DNA from: Actinobacillus indolicus
GTDB lineage: Bacteria; Pseudomonadota; Gammaproteobacteria; Enterobacterales; Pasteurellaceae
Assembly (NCBI RefSeq): GCF_004519515.1
Contig: NZ_CP038145.1
Coordinates: 1,198,001-1,262,000, forward strand
DNA length: 64,000 nucleotides
Reading direction: 5' to 3'
The position numbers and the translations under genes were made by a program. Below, in pieces: positions 19,743 to 28,989 of the stretch. Every line of letters starts with the position of its first letter. The stretch's first letter is position 1. Under the pieces are notes generated by a model. The model did no database searches and had not been told where the DNA came from. It was given only the letters and a program-made list of their open reading frames with translations.

Positions 19743-20273
19743 ATGAACACTTGTACACCCAACATCAAACCAAGTTATGATTACAACGATCTTTTAGCGT
19801 CAGGACGAGGCGAACTTTTTGGTAGCGAAGGTCCACAACTGCCAGCACCGTCAATGCTGATGATGGACAGAATTACCAAAATCACCGACAAAGAAGGTCT
19901 GTTTGAGAAAGGGTATATTGAAGCGGAATTAGATATTAACCAAGATCTGCCTTTCTTTGGCTGTCACTTTATCGGCGATCCTGTAATGCCGGGTTGCTTA
20001 GGCTTAGACGCAATGTGGCAACTGGTTGGCTTTTACTTAGGCTGGGTCGGCGGTAAAGGCAAGGGCAGAGCCTTAGGGGTTGGCGAAGTGAAATTTACGG
20101 GGCAAATTCTACCGACAGCTAAAAAAGTGATTTATCGTATCAATATGAAACGTGTGATCAACCGTAAGCTCGTGATGGGGCTTGCTGATGGCGAAGTCGA
20201 AGTTGATGGCAGAATTATTTATACTGCCACAGACTTAAAAGTGGGTCTATTCCAAGATACAACATCTTTCTAA
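19743..20273 (+). CDS. fabA: 3-hydroxydecanoyl-ACP dehydratase/isomerase
   Basis: 176 residues (E. coli 172), hotdog fold. Catalytic His75 in PFFGCHFIGDPVMPG and Asp89 in CLGLDAMW correspond to H71 and D84/85 of the E. coli enzyme. It dehydrates 3-hydroxydecanoyl-ACP and isomerises trans-2 to cis-3-decenoyl-ACP, the branch point of unsaturated fatty acid synthesis in the cytoplasm. A good AGGAA precedes the ATG. It is followed directly by the CRP-S site of comN, with no separate strong terminator, so some readthrough into the competence operon is conceivable. Confidence 0.98.
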   Translation: MNTCTPNIKPSYDYNDLLASGRGELFGSEGPQLPAPSMLMMDRITKITDKEGLFEKGYIEAELDINQDLPFFGCHFIGDPVMPGCLGLDAMWQLVGFYLGWVGGKGKGRALGVGEVKFTGQILPTAKKVIYRINMKRVINRKLVMGLADGEVEVDGRIIYTATDLKVGLFQDTTSF

Positions 20274-20295
20274 TTTTTCGATCTGTGTCGAAAAA
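20274..20295 (+). promoter_or_regulatory. CRP-S type (Sxy-dependent) site of the competence pseudopilin operon
   Basis: A perfect palindrome with arms TTTTTCGA (20274-20281) and TCGAAAAA (20288-20295) around a 6-bp core. CRP-S sites of Pasteurellaceae have TGCGA-N6-TCGCA in place of TGTGA-N6-TCACA; the central CGA-N6-TCG is exactly kept. comN is a known CRP-S gene in H. influenzae. A -10 at TAATAT (20332-20337) would put the site centre near -60 (class I); TACAAA (20312-20317) would make it class II. Confidence 0.75.
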
Positions 20296-20332
20296 ATAAA
20301 AATTGCCGATTTACAAAATCCTTTCAACATCT

Positions 20333-20361
20333 AATATCTCTCTCACTTTGGGAGAGATATT
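20333..20361 (+). promoter_or_regulatory. Hairpin masking the comN ribosome binding site
   Basis: AATATCTCTCTC (20333-20344) pairs with GGGAGAGATATT (20350-20361), twelve pairs with one G-U and a 5-nt loop. The right arm contains the Shine-Dalgarno GGGAGAG and touches the ATG at 20362. It acts only if transcription starts upstream of about 20333; with the downstream -10 candidate the left arm would not be transcribed. Confidence 0.5.
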
Positions 20362-20871
20362 ATGTTTCGTGCGATCACTATTATTGAAACTCTATTTGCG
20401 ATTAGCATAATGGCAATCGCACTCTATTTCTTTTCACCCACCTTATTTTATTTACAAGACCATATTGTCTTAAATAATGAAATCGATCATATAAAGTCTT
20501 TTATTTATCAAATTCAAGCTAAAGCACGCTATCAAAAACAGAATTATTCTATTTCTATCAGCCAAAATGTAGCAGATAAAAAATGGTGTATGGTCGCCAT
20601 TGAAAAAATCAGTGATAAACAGATCCCTTGTAACTGTTTGAATATCGCAAGTTGTGATATTCAAAAAAGTTATTATCTCTATCAAACAGAAAATGCCGTA
20701 GTTAAAAATAATAGTTTATATCCCAAAGTTTTTATTAATGTTGATGGAAAGTCTGGGCGATTAGAGTCAAAGTGCTTAAGGGTTACGGTCAATAACATCT
20801 ATGAAATCTTACAAGTGGAACAAAATGGAGTGATTAATGTTATTCAAAAAGGCAAACGTACCAGTTGTTAA
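20362..20871 (+). CDS. comN: Competence pseudopilin ComN (PpdA-like)
   Basis: 169 residues with a type IV pilin-like N-terminus: short leader MFRA, then ITIIETLFAISIMAIAL, with the methylation-site Glu at mature position 5 and a 15-20 residue hydrophobic helix. Ala rather than Gly precedes the presumed prepilin peptidase cut. The C-terminal part has four Cys that may form periplasmic disulfides (CNC, ASC, TSC). In H. influenzae comNOPQ lies directly before recC and is part of the Sxy/CRP competence regulon; the same order is seen here. Minor pilins of this type prime assembly of the DNA-uptake pilus. Confidence 0.85.
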   Translation: MFRAITIIETLFAISIMAIALYFFSPTLFYLQDHIVLNNEIDHIKSFIYQIQAKARYQKQNYSISISQNVADKKWCMVAIEKISDKQIPCNCLNIASCDIQKSYYLYQTENAVVKNNSLYPKVFINVDGKSGRLESKCLRVTVNNIYEILQVEQNGVINVIQKGKRTSC

Positions 20872-21532
20872 TCACGCATTTAGTTTGATTGAAATATTAT
20901 TATCTTTATTTCTAGGTTGCATTATTTTATGGAGTTTATCTTCTTTTTATAGTGATAGCTATCGCAATCAAATCAAACAACGGGAATTATTGAATTTACA
21001 AAAACATACTCACCAATTACTTGAGTATTTTCAACAACATATTCAACATTTTGATTATCAAGGACAAAATAGAAAAGAAACAAATTATGGTTTATTTGCA
21101 AACAATAATAAGCGTTATTCACTGAACAATCCAAATTGTCTAATGTTTTTTTATGATTTAAGTGGTGATGGTTGTGTTGGAAATCGAAATAAAACTCAAG
21201 CCTGCGAAATAAATAGCGTAAATAATACTAAAGAGGTAAGCCAAGAAATTTTTGGATTTAAATTGGAAAATAAAGCAATTTTTATTTATGAAGACAGTCA
21301 AATTCAATTCTGTCATCAAGCAGAGTGTGAAAAGATCCTAACAAATTGTCAAAAAGGAAACTGGCGAAAAATGTCAGATATGTCTGATTATAATGTCGAA
21401 AATTTATCTTTTGAATGGCTTGAGCAGACTAAATTATTGAAAATAGAATTATCTCTCTCATCTAGCAAAGATAATCAACTAAAATATCAAGCCACTGCTT
21501 ATAGTTACCTATTAAATGGAAGTGATAAATGA
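20837..21532 (+). CDS. comO: Competence pseudopilin ComO (PpdB-like)
   Basis: 231 residues. Leader MLFKKANVPVVNHA followed by FSLIEILLSLFLGCIIL: a pilin N-terminus with Glu at mature position 5, again with Ala before the presumed cut. A GGAG lies nine bases before the ATG. Overlaps the end of comN by 35 bp in another frame, indicating translational coupling. The mature domain is polar with several Cys (NCLMF, GCVG, CEIN, CHQAEC, NCQKG). Position 2 in the comNOPQ-recC order. Confidence 0.85.
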   Translation: MLFKKANVPVVNHAFSLIEILLSLFLGCIILWSLSSFYSDSYRNQIKQRELLNLQKHTHQLLEYFQQHIQHFDYQGQNRKETNYGLFANNNKRYSLNNPNCLMFFYDLSGDGCVGNRNKTQACEINSVNNTKEVSQEIFGFKLENKAIFIYEDSQIQFCHQAECEKILTNCQKGNWRKMSDMSDYNVENLSFEWLEQTKLLKIELSLSSSKDNQLKYQATAYSYLLNGSDK

Positions 21533-22188
21533 AACGTTATTATCCAGCCAGTAGTTTATTAATTACTTTGATATTATTAAGCGGTCTGTTTGCAGTAATT
21601 TTTCTCAATAAAGATAGCTTGTTAAAACAAGAAAAAGTGAGCTTATTCTATTATCAACAATATCTCACCGATAAATATAAACTTCTTGAAAAGCTAGCAA
21701 TAGATCCTGAAATAGAATGTCAGAAGCAAAAGCAGGCTGATATTATTTTCGAGTTTAAGGTAATGAAATACAGTTTTCATTGTCAATTTTCCTCTGTTTT
21801 TGATCCTTTTAAACCAACTAAAGAAAAATATATTCAAGTAGATAAAATTGAAAACTGGTTAAATTTATTACCTTATCAATCAGAGATATATAAAATCAAT
21901 CATTTAGCGGAGTTGCCAGAAAGTAGTCTAGAGAACCCTAAGATTGTGATTGCATTACAAGATATTAATGAAAAGTTAGAAAAAGATTTTTACGGCATTA
22001 TCATTACCGATTATTTATTTGATCTTACAGGAAGTAAAAGAATGTATGGCACACTTTATTCCACCTATGATAATTTACGAGAAGAAAGAAATCTCAGTTA
22101 TAAAAAAGAAGTTATTCAACATCTGGAAAATAAATTTTCATCTTGGCACTATTTGCCTTATTCACGGAATATATTAGCAAATGAATAA
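21529..22188 (+). CDS. comP: Competence pseudopilin ComP
   Basis: 219 residues, third gene of the operon, overlapping the comO stop by 4 bp. The N-terminus MKRYYPASSLLITLILLSGLFAVIFL has the short leader and hydrophobic helix of pseudopilins but no Glu at mature position 5. Loss of that Glu is known for GspK-like minor pilins that sit at the fiber tip. The rest is unconserved by eye. Identity rests mainly on gene order and on the N-terminus. Confidence 0.75.
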   Translation: MKRYYPASSLLITLILLSGLFAVIFLNKDSLLKQEKVSLFYYQQYLTDKYKLLEKLAIDPEIECQKQKQADIIFEFKVMKYSFHCQFSSVFDPFKPTKEKYIQVDKIENWLNLLPYQSEIYKINHLAELPESSLENPKIVIALQDINEKLEKDFYGIIITDYLFDLTGSKRMYGTLYSTYDNLREERNLSYKKEVIQHLENKFSSWHYLPYSRNILANE

Positions 22189-22480
22189 ACTTATTAAGGC
22201 AGAAAGCCTGACATCATTAATGGTGGTTATGCTGATTTTTTCAGTGATATATTTAGGTTATAGCCGTTGGCAACATATACAAAATAAGCAAAGCACACTT
22301 ATTTTTCAGCAACAGCAAGCCTTACAAATTGCCGAAAATCAGATTGCATTGCTAATGGCTGGAAAACCCTGCGAAAACGAAATCCGCCAAAATGAACAGA
22401 TATTTAAGGTAGAATGTCGCAGTAATACACTTAAAGTCAGCTTTGCAAGCGGTGAGGTTGTGATTGAAAAAGGAAAATAG
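22181..22480 (+). CDS. comQ: Competence pseudopilin ComQ (PpdC-like)
   Basis: 99 residues; overlaps comP by 8 bp. MNKLIKA, then ESLTSLMVVMLIFSVIYLGYSRW: a pilin-like membrane helix with a short basic leader; the residue at mature position 5 would be Ser. Two Cys (PCEN, VECR) could pair in the periplasm. The shortest of the four minor pilins, as in PpdC. Followed after 51 bp by recC. Confidence 0.75.
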   Translation: MNKLIKAESLTSLMVVMLIFSVIYLGYSRWQHIQNKQSTLIFQQQQALQIAENQIALLMAGKPCENEIRQNEQIFKVECRSNTLKVSFASGEVVIEKGK

Positions 22481-22531
22481 ATCATTCCCCCCAAACTCGC
22501 TAAAATAGCTTGCTTACAAAGGGGAATTGCT

Positions 22532-25500
22532 ATGTTTAGAGTATATTATTCAAACCAAATAACCGAACAGAAAAATCTATTGACTGCGATCTTAGCGAAA
22601 GATCCAAACCCCGATCCATTTAGCCAAGAGATTGTGTTGGTACAAAGTTTAGGTATGGCACAATGGTTGCAAATGCAGATTGCTCAAGAAATCGGGGTGT
22701 CTGGTAATGTGCAATTTCCTTACCCAACCAGTTTTTTATGGCAACAATATCGTGTGCTTTTTCCGGATTTGCCGAAAGAGAATAGCTTTGATCGTCAGTC
22801 AATGTTGTGGCGTTTAATGCGAATAATTCCGCAGTTCCTTGAACAGCCTTCCTTTGAAGCTCTTGCGTCCTATTTAAGCCAAAGCGATCAGCTAAAACAG
22901 TATCAATTAGCTGAGAAAATCGCTGATCTGTTTGACCAATATCTCGTGTATCGTCCGCAATGGCTGGTGCTATGGGAAAAGGGGCAATCGCAAGCGGTGG
23001 TTGATGAGATTATGCGAGCGGTCTCTTTTAAGCAAAAAAATGCCAAAGAGATTGCGACGAATGTGGCGTGGCAAAGTATCCTTTGGAATGCGTTGGTTAC
23101 CGATATAAAGCAGGATAGCGATGAAGCGATTTTTAATACTTCACACCGTGCCTATTTGCAACAGCGTTATTTCGATAAACTTGATAATTTAACCGCCACC
23201 GAAAAAGCTCGCTTACCGAAACGGATTTTTGTGTTTGGCATTTCCTCTCTTCCCCATTCTCAGCTCGCAGTATTGAAAAAATTGAGTGAGCATTGCAATG
23301 TTCATCTCTTTTTCACTAATCCAAGTATGGAATACTGGGCAAATGATCGTGAAGATAAGGTGTTAGAAAAATTAGCGTTAAAAGATAATTTATCTGAAAC
23401 AGAATTAGCTGAGTTATTTGAAAAACAAGGAAATCCATTATTAACAGCTTGGGGAAAACAAGGTAAAGAATTTTTAAATTTATTAACTGAAACAGGTATT
23501 CAAGATATATCGCTTTATAATCATTTTGAAGATGAAAATACAACATTATTAACTCAAATTAAAAAATCTATTTTATATTCAGAATATCGCTCAACATTTC
23601 ATTTAGGTCAACAAGATAGTTCCATTCAGCTTCACGCTTGTCACAGCAAAATGCGTGAAGTAGAAGTATTATATAATCAATTATTATATTTATTTGAAAC
23701 CTATCCTGACTTATCCCCGAAAGATATTATTGTGATGTCTGCGGATATTGATAGTTATGCACCTTATATTAATGCGGTATTTTCTCGTTATGAAAAAGAG
23801 AAAAGATATATTCCTTTTACTTTATCAGATCAGAAAATTAGTTATATTAATCCAATTATTGCGAGCTTTTTACAATTATTGTCGATTAAAGAAAATAAAT
23901 TCTCAGCAGAAGAAATATTAGATCTCTTTGATATTTCAGCTATTCGGGAAAAATACCAATTTAATGAACAGAACATTAATACATTAAGAGAATGGATTAA
24001 ATCTGTTGGCATTAGATCTGGCTTAAAAATAGAGAACCCAGAATGGCAGAATTATAATTCGTGGGAAAACGGGCTAAACCGATTATTATTAGGCACAAGT
24101 TTAAAAGCAGAAAATAATGGTTGGCAGAACATTTTAGCTTTTGATGAAAGCTATGGATTAATCTCTGAATTAACGGGGAATTTAGCAAAATTTATCGACA
24201 ATCTCACCGCTTGGCACGCCTTTATTTGTCAGTCACAGAGCCTATCTGCTTGGCAAGAACAGCTGTTTGCCCTTGTGGCACAGACGTATCAAGAAAATGA
24301 TCAAAGTATTGATGCGATTTTGACCTTACAGCAGGCTATCCGTGATGTGATTGAGCAAATTCAGCACAGCCATTTTGAAGAAGCGATAGGCATTGATGTG
24401 ATGCTTGAGCTATTTACTCAACAGCTGAGCGAACAGCGTAGCCACTTAAATTTCCTTGTGGGTAAGGTGAATTTCTGTACGTTATTACCGATGCGAGCAA
24501 TTCCTTTCAAAGTGGTCTGCTTGTTAGGTATGAATGAAGGCGAGTTTCCACGCCAACAGACGATCAACAGCTTTGATTTAATGCAGTACGCCCCACAAAA
24601 AGGCGACCGCTCAAGACGAGATGATGATCGTTATCTTTTCCTTGAAGCCCTGCTTTCTGCTCAACAAATGCTCTATATCAGTTATATCGGGCAGTCGCTC
24701 ACAAGTAGCCAAGACAAATTACCATCAGTGTTGGTGACACAGTTATTTGATTATTTGAAGGAAAATCTGCCTGAAACTGACTACGCTAAATTATTATCTG
24801 TTCACCCAATGACTGTATTTAGCCCAAATAATTTCAGAGAAGGTAAAGTGGCTTATGATAAAGAGTGGTTGGAAGTTAAAAATAATATCTTACCACGCAA
24901 AGATTTCTTGCAGAAATTAACCAAGACGCAGGAAGATATAATGTCAGATATTCCACTGACCCAGTTTATTCATTATATTCAAGAACCAATAAAATATTTC
25001 TTCCAACAACAATTAGGGGTTCGTTTTGAGCAGAATGAAGATAAAATTGAAGAAAGTGAAATTTTCCAATTATCTGGCTTGGAAAGATATAATTTACTTG
25101 ATGATTTAATTCAAGTCGAAGAACAAGATATTGAACTCTTTTTTGAGAATGAAAAATTAAAAGGCAATCTACCCGCTCGTTATTTTGCAGAGATTAATAA
25201 AACAAAACTCACCGAAGATATTCAGCTTTTGAGAAATACGTTATCTTCTTATTTATCGCAAGAGAAAAACGTTATTGAAATAGAACACTCTGTTATTTTT
25301 GCAGAGAGAAAATATCAACTTGTGGGTAATATTCCAAATTGCTTTAATAATGAAGTGGTATTATGGCGAGTAGGTGGGTTGCGAGATAAAGATATTATTC
25401 AAGCGTGGATTTATTATTTGTTATTAAAAGCAAATAATCACCCTATTCTTTCGCTACGTTTTTATTATCGACAAGGTGAAAAAGCAAATTGCCTAACCTT

Positions 25501-25810
25501 TAATGATATTTCGCAAACAGAAGCAACGGAGATATTAAATCTTTATTTACAAGATTATTTGGCAAGCCAAACCGAATTAAAATGGGCGATTACTAAAGAT
25601 ATTCGAGAATATTTTAAATCACTCAAAGATCCAAAAAAATCGGAAACTAACCCTGCTGATCTTTGTCGAAATATCGTTGAATTAAGTGAAGATCCTTATT
25701 TAGTCCGAGTAATCACACAAACAGAAGCTCTTGATTTCCAAGACATTGCACAGCGAACAGAGAAATGGTTTGGGGTGATGATTGAAAGTATGGTGGAGCA
25801 AGAAAATTAG
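22532..25810 (+). CDS. recC: Exodeoxyribonuclease V, gamma subunit
   Basis: 1092 residues (E. coli 1122). The start MFRVYYSNQITEQKNLL, then the VLVQSLGMAQWLQMQIAQEIGVSGNVQFPYP block are signatures of RecC; ATRs of the inactive helicase-like domains and the C-terminal nuclease-like domain follow. RecC splits the duplex and recognises Chi within the RecBCD complex. AAAGGGG precedes the ATG. Position after comNOPQ and before ptrA matches H. influenzae and, with ppd genes, E. coli (ppdABC-recC-ptrA-recBD); recB and recD are not in the window. Codon composition becomes noticeably AT-richer near residues 270-360 and 780-940. Confidence 0.95.
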   Translation: MFRVYYSNQITEQKNLLTAILAKDPNPDPFSQEIVLVQSLGMAQWLQMQIAQEIGVSGNVQFPYPTSFLWQQYRVLFPDLPKENSFDRQSMLWRLMRIIPQFLEQPSFEALASYLSQSDQLKQYQLAEKIADLFDQYLVYRPQWLVLWEKGQSQAVVDEIMRAVSFKQKNAKEIATNVAWQSILWNALVTDIKQDSDEAIFNTSHRAYLQQRYFDKLDNLTATEKARLPKRIFVFGISSLPHSQLAVLKKLSEHCNVHLFFTNPSMEYWANDREDKVLEKLALKDNLSETELAELFEKQGNPLLTAWGKQGKEFLNLLTETGIQDISLYNHFEDENTTLLTQIKKSILYSEYRSTFHLGQQDSSIQLHACHSKMREVEVLYNQLLYLFETYPDLSPKDIIVMSADIDSYAPYINAVFSRYEKEKRYIPFTLSDQKISYINPIIASFLQLLSIKENKFSAEEILDLFDISAIREKYQFNEQNINTLREWIKSVGIRSGLKIENPEWQNYNSWENGLNRLLLGTSLKAENNGWQNILAFDESYGLISELTGNLAKFIDNLTAWHAFICQSQSLSAWQEQLFALVAQTYQENDQSIDAILTLQQAIRDVIEQIQHSHFEEAIGIDVMLELFTQQLSEQRSHLNFLVGKVNFCTLLPMRAIPFKVVCLLGMNEGEFPRQQTINSFDLMQYAPQKGDRSRRDDDRYLFLEALLSAQQMLYISYIGQSLTSSQDKLPSVLVTQLFDYLKENLPETDYAKLLSVHPMTVFSPNNFREGKVAYDKEWLEVKNNILPRKDFLQKLTKTQEDIMSDIPLTQFIHYIQEPIKYFFQQQLGVRFEQNEDKIEESEIFQLSGLERYNLLDDLIQVEEQDIELFFENEKLKGNLPARYFAEINKTKLTEDIQLLRNTLSSYLSQEKNVIEIEHSVIFAERKYQLVGNIPNCFNNEVVLWRVGGLRDKDIIQAWIYYLLLKANNHPILSLRFYYRQGEKANCLTFNDISQTEATEILNLYLQDYLASQTELKWAITKDIREYFKSLKDPKKSETNPADLCRNIVELSEDPYLVRVITQTEALDFQDIAQRTEKWFGVMIESMVEQEN

Positions 25811-25842
25811 ATGTGTATGTATTGTGGGTCTTAAAATATGTT

Positions 25843-25906
25843 GTAGGGGTGGGGTTTATCCCCACTCGTATTCGTTTGAACGGGCGGGGATAACCCCCGC
25901 CCCTAC
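25843..25906. repeat. GTAGGGG palindromic element (copy 2) between recC and ptrA
   Basis: 64 bp from GTAGGGGTGGGGTTTATCC through CCCCACTCG, a spacer and CGGGCGGGGATAACCCCCG to CCCCTAC. Same four-arm plan as the copy at 5421-5493, with the opposite choice of C/T at the variable arm positions. It could fold as one long hairpin in RNA and partly terminate recC readthrough into ptrA. Confidence 0.7.
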
Positions 25907-25954
25907 GAAAAATACTCACAATAACATTCGACAAGAATAATTAAAGGAGAAAAA

Positions 25955-28897
25955 ATGAAAAAATCATTATTAAGTTACAGCTTATCGTTAATTTTAGGCT
26001 TAGGAGCAGTGGTTTCCTTGCCTGTTTTTGCAAATTCTGCGACCCAACCTACCGCTATCACAAACACTCAACAGCAATTAGGCTTTGAGCTAATCAAAAC
26101 AGCCATCAATAAAAGCCCAACGGATAAAGCTATCTATCAAGGTATTCGTCTTGCTAATGGAATGGACGTGTTACTGATTTCAGATGACAAAGCAAACAAA
26201 TCGCTAATGTCTGTCGGTTTGCCTGTCGGTTCAATGGACGACCCAGTTAAGCAACAAGGCTTGGCTCACTATTTAGAACATATGATTTTGATGGGGTCAA
26301 AAGCCTTCCCTGAAACCAACAGCTTAGATGGCTTTTTAACGAAAAACGGGGGCTACAATAATGCCTTTACTGCGTCAGATCGTACCGTTTATTATCTTGA
26401 AGTAAATAACAATGCCTTTGATGAAGCGGTGGCTCGCCTTGCTGATGCCTTTGCTCAACCGTTGTTATCTGAGACGAATGCTAAAAAAGAAGTGAATGCG
26501 GTTAATGCGGAGATGGTGCGAGCGAAATCCAACGATGGCTTTTTAATGCACGATGTTAATCTTGCTACCGCTAACCCGAACCACCCGATTACCAAATTTG
26601 CTGTTGGGAATAAGGTCACGCTATCTGATAAAGCTGATAGTACGCTACAAGATGAATTAGTGAAATTTTATCAACAATACTATTCCGCAAACTTGATGAA
26701 GGCGGTGCTTTATTCTAATCAACCGATTGAAAAACTGGCAAAACTTGCAGAACAGACCTTAGGCAAGGTTGAGAATAAAAAACTCACTGCCCCGACGGTG
26801 GATATGCCATTTTTCCGTGCGGAAGATAAAGCGGTGATGATCCATTATAAACCGGTGAAACCAAGCAAGATGTTGGCGATTTCCTTTGATATGCCTGAAG
26901 ATAAAGCTCAGTTTAAGCATAAAACAGGGGCGTATCTCGCTTATGTGTTCAATAATAATACCGATGGCACGCTGTCTGATTATTTGATTAAGCAAGGGCT
27001 GTCTGACAGTGGTGTTCAAGCCTCTGCAAGTGATGATGTTAGTCGCAATCGTGGCGATTTTACCTTTTATATTGAATTGACTGACAAAGGTTTAGCGGAA
27101 CAAGACAAAATTATTTCGTTGGTGTTCCAGCAAATTGAAGCGGTCAAAAAAGCAGGTATTCAACAGAGCTATTTTGATGAATTAAAAGAGAGCTTAAGCC
27201 AAGAGTTTCAACATCTGCAGACGGAAAAAAGTGGCAATTATGTCGCCGATTTGGTGAGCCAAATGATGAATTATCCGCTCGAAAATATCATCGACCAGCC
27301 TTATGCCATTGAACAGATGGATACGCAGGCGATCAACGCAAAACTTGCAGAGATGACATTAGCTAACGTGCGTATTTTGCTCGTTGATGATAAAGCGAAA
27401 ACCGATAAAAAAACCAAATATTTTGAAGCCCCTTATGCCGTGCATAAAATCAGTGAGCAACAAAAGGCAAAATGGCTTGATTTTAGCCAAAATCCTGAGC
27501 TTAAATTGCCGGCGTTGAACCCGTACTTCGCAACGGATTTCAGCCTAAATGAAAGTGATAAATCTCGCTTAAAACCGCAACTGATTGAAGCAGAACAAGG
27601 CACGCAAATCTATGCAATGCCAAGCCATTATTTTGCTAACGAACCAAAAGCGAAAATCTCGTTAGTGCTAGGCATTACGCCAAAAGTGGAAGATCTTAAA
27701 CAAGCCGTCAGTACAACATTGCTAGGTTATATGAGTGATTTAGTCCAAAGCAAAATTGATTTCCAAGCTTCCGTTGCAGGCATGAGTGCCGATGTTTCAT
27801 CGACAGAGAATGGTGTATTGATACAAGCGGACGGTTATACCCAAAATTTAGCAAAATTGCTGAAAGATAAAATGGCGTTATTCCAACAATTTGCGTTAAG
27901 TGAAGATACCTTAGCTCAAGCGAAACAGCGTTATCTTGAAGCCTTAGATCGTGCAGAAAAAGAGAACGCTTTACGCCAAGCAAATGCGGTAATTACTCGT
28001 TTTTCTAATTACCCCTATTTTGAAGTGGCAAAACAGCGAGCAATGATCGAGCAGGTCAGCTTGGCGGATATTCAGCAAATGCGTGAAAAATTACTGAATA
28101 AGGCGACATCATTACGCGTGCTTGCGGTAGGAAATCTTTCAGATAACCAAGTGAAACAGATTGCAACGGAAGTTGAAACTGTCTTTAACAATCAAAATAG
28201 CCAGATTGATTTAGGACGTTATCTCGACATTAATCAAAGCCAACGCAAGCTAAATCATATCAAACAGATTTCTCACGAAGATAATGCTTTAACAATCGCC
28301 TATTTCCCAAAAGGTTATGATGAGTTACAGGGATTAAGCCGTGCGAGTTTATTAAAAGATATTCTCTCTCGTTGGTATTTTGATGATTTGCGTACAGACA
28401 AACAGCTAGGTTATGTGGTTTACGCCTATAACACTCGTATCGGCACTACATCAGGCTTGCAATTTTCGGTGCAAAGCCCGACCGCTTCACCAAAAGAGAT
28501 AATGCAACACAATGAACGCTTCTTTAAAGAAAGTTTGGCTAAACTTAACGCAATGAGTGCCGAAGAGTTTGAAAAATATCGAGCAAGCCTACTTGAAGTG
28601 TTACAACATAAGCCGGAGTCCTTAGATCAAGAATTTGCTGAATTTACCACCGATTTCGCACGGGGCAACGGGCAATTTGACCGTAAAGCAAAAGTGATTG
28701 AACTGATTAAACAACTCACGAAACAAGATATTCTTGATTTCTATCAGCAGACCATTATCGACCAAACAGGTTTTGTTTTTGCCAGCCAAGCCGTTGGTAA
28801 AAATCCAAAAATTAACCAAGTTGCAGATCTAAAAGGCTTTGAGAAGGTTGAAAGCGTGGAAGCATTGCAGAAGGGGTTTGAGATTAAGCAGTATTAG
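25955..28897 (+). CDS. ptrA: Pitrilysin, periplasmic zinc protease III
   Basis: 980 residues (E. coli 962) with a signal peptide ending LPVFANS. The inverted zinc motif HYLEH is at residues 105-109 (GLAHYLEHMILMGSKAFPE), and the third ligand Glu lies in NAVNAEMVRAKSNDGF. Four M16 repeats; the C-terminal half contains the TDKQLGYVVYAYNTRIG substrate-binding block. Degrades small polypeptides in the periplasm. AAAGGAG lies before the start. In E. coli ptrA is embedded between recC and recB; here it follows recC but no recB follows. Confidence 0.95.
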   Translation: MKKSLLSYSLSLILGLGAVVSLPVFANSATQPTAITNTQQQLGFELIKTAINKSPTDKAIYQGIRLANGMDVLLISDDKANKSLMSVGLPVGSMDDPVKQQGLAHYLEHMILMGSKAFPETNSLDGFLTKNGGYNNAFTASDRTVYYLEVNNNAFDEAVARLADAFAQPLLSETNAKKEVNAVNAEMVRAKSNDGFLMHDVNLATANPNHPITKFAVGNKVTLSDKADSTLQDELVKFYQQYYSANLMKAVLYSNQPIEKLAKLAEQTLGKVENKKLTAPTVDMPFFRAEDKAVMIHYKPVKPSKMLAISFDMPEDKAQFKHKTGAYLAYVFNNNTDGTLSDYLIKQGLSDSGVQASASDDVSRNRGDFTFYIELTDKGLAEQDKIISLVFQQIEAVKKAGIQQSYFDELKESLSQEFQHLQTEKSGNYVADLVSQMMNYPLENIIDQPYAIEQMDTQAINAKLAEMTLANVRILLVDDKAKTDKKTKYFEAPYAVHKISEQQKAKWLDFSQNPELKLPALNPYFATDFSLNESDKSRLKPQLIEAEQGTQIYAMPSHYFANEPKAKISLVLGITPKVEDLKQAVSTTLLGYMSDLVQSKIDFQASVAGMSADVSSTENGVLIQADGYTQNLAKLLKDKMALFQQFALSEDTLAQAKQRYLEALDRAEKENALRQANAVITRFSNYPYFEVAKQRAMIEQVSLADIQQMREKLLNKATSLRVLAVGNLSDNQVKQIATEVETVFNNQNSQIDLGRYLDINQSQRKLNHIKQISHEDNALTIAYFPKGYDELQGLSRASLLKDILSRWYFDDLRTDKQLGYVVYAYNTRIGTTSGLQFSVQSPTASPKEIMQHNERFFKESLAKLNAMSAEEFEKYRASLLEVLQHKPESLDQEFAEFTTDFARGNGQFDRKAKVIELIKQLTKQDILDFYQQTIIDQTGFVFASQAVGKNPKINQVADLKGFEKVESVEALQKGFEIKQY

Positions 28898-28909
28898 TCT
28901 TAGAAAATA

Positions 28910-28953
28910 GGCATAGCTTTGACGAAATTAGCCATCATTTTGTCTACTATGCC
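28910..28953. terminator. Hairpin between convergent ptrA and flavodoxin genes
   Basis: GGCATAG (28910-28916) pairs with CTATGCC (28947-28953), and inside it GACGAAA (28921-28927) pairs with TTTTGTC (28938-28944). Followed by GATTTTA. A probable bidirectional transcription end. Confidence 0.55.
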
Positions 28954-28989
28954 GATTTTAATTAACAGCGTATCAAACTAGTAGATCGT

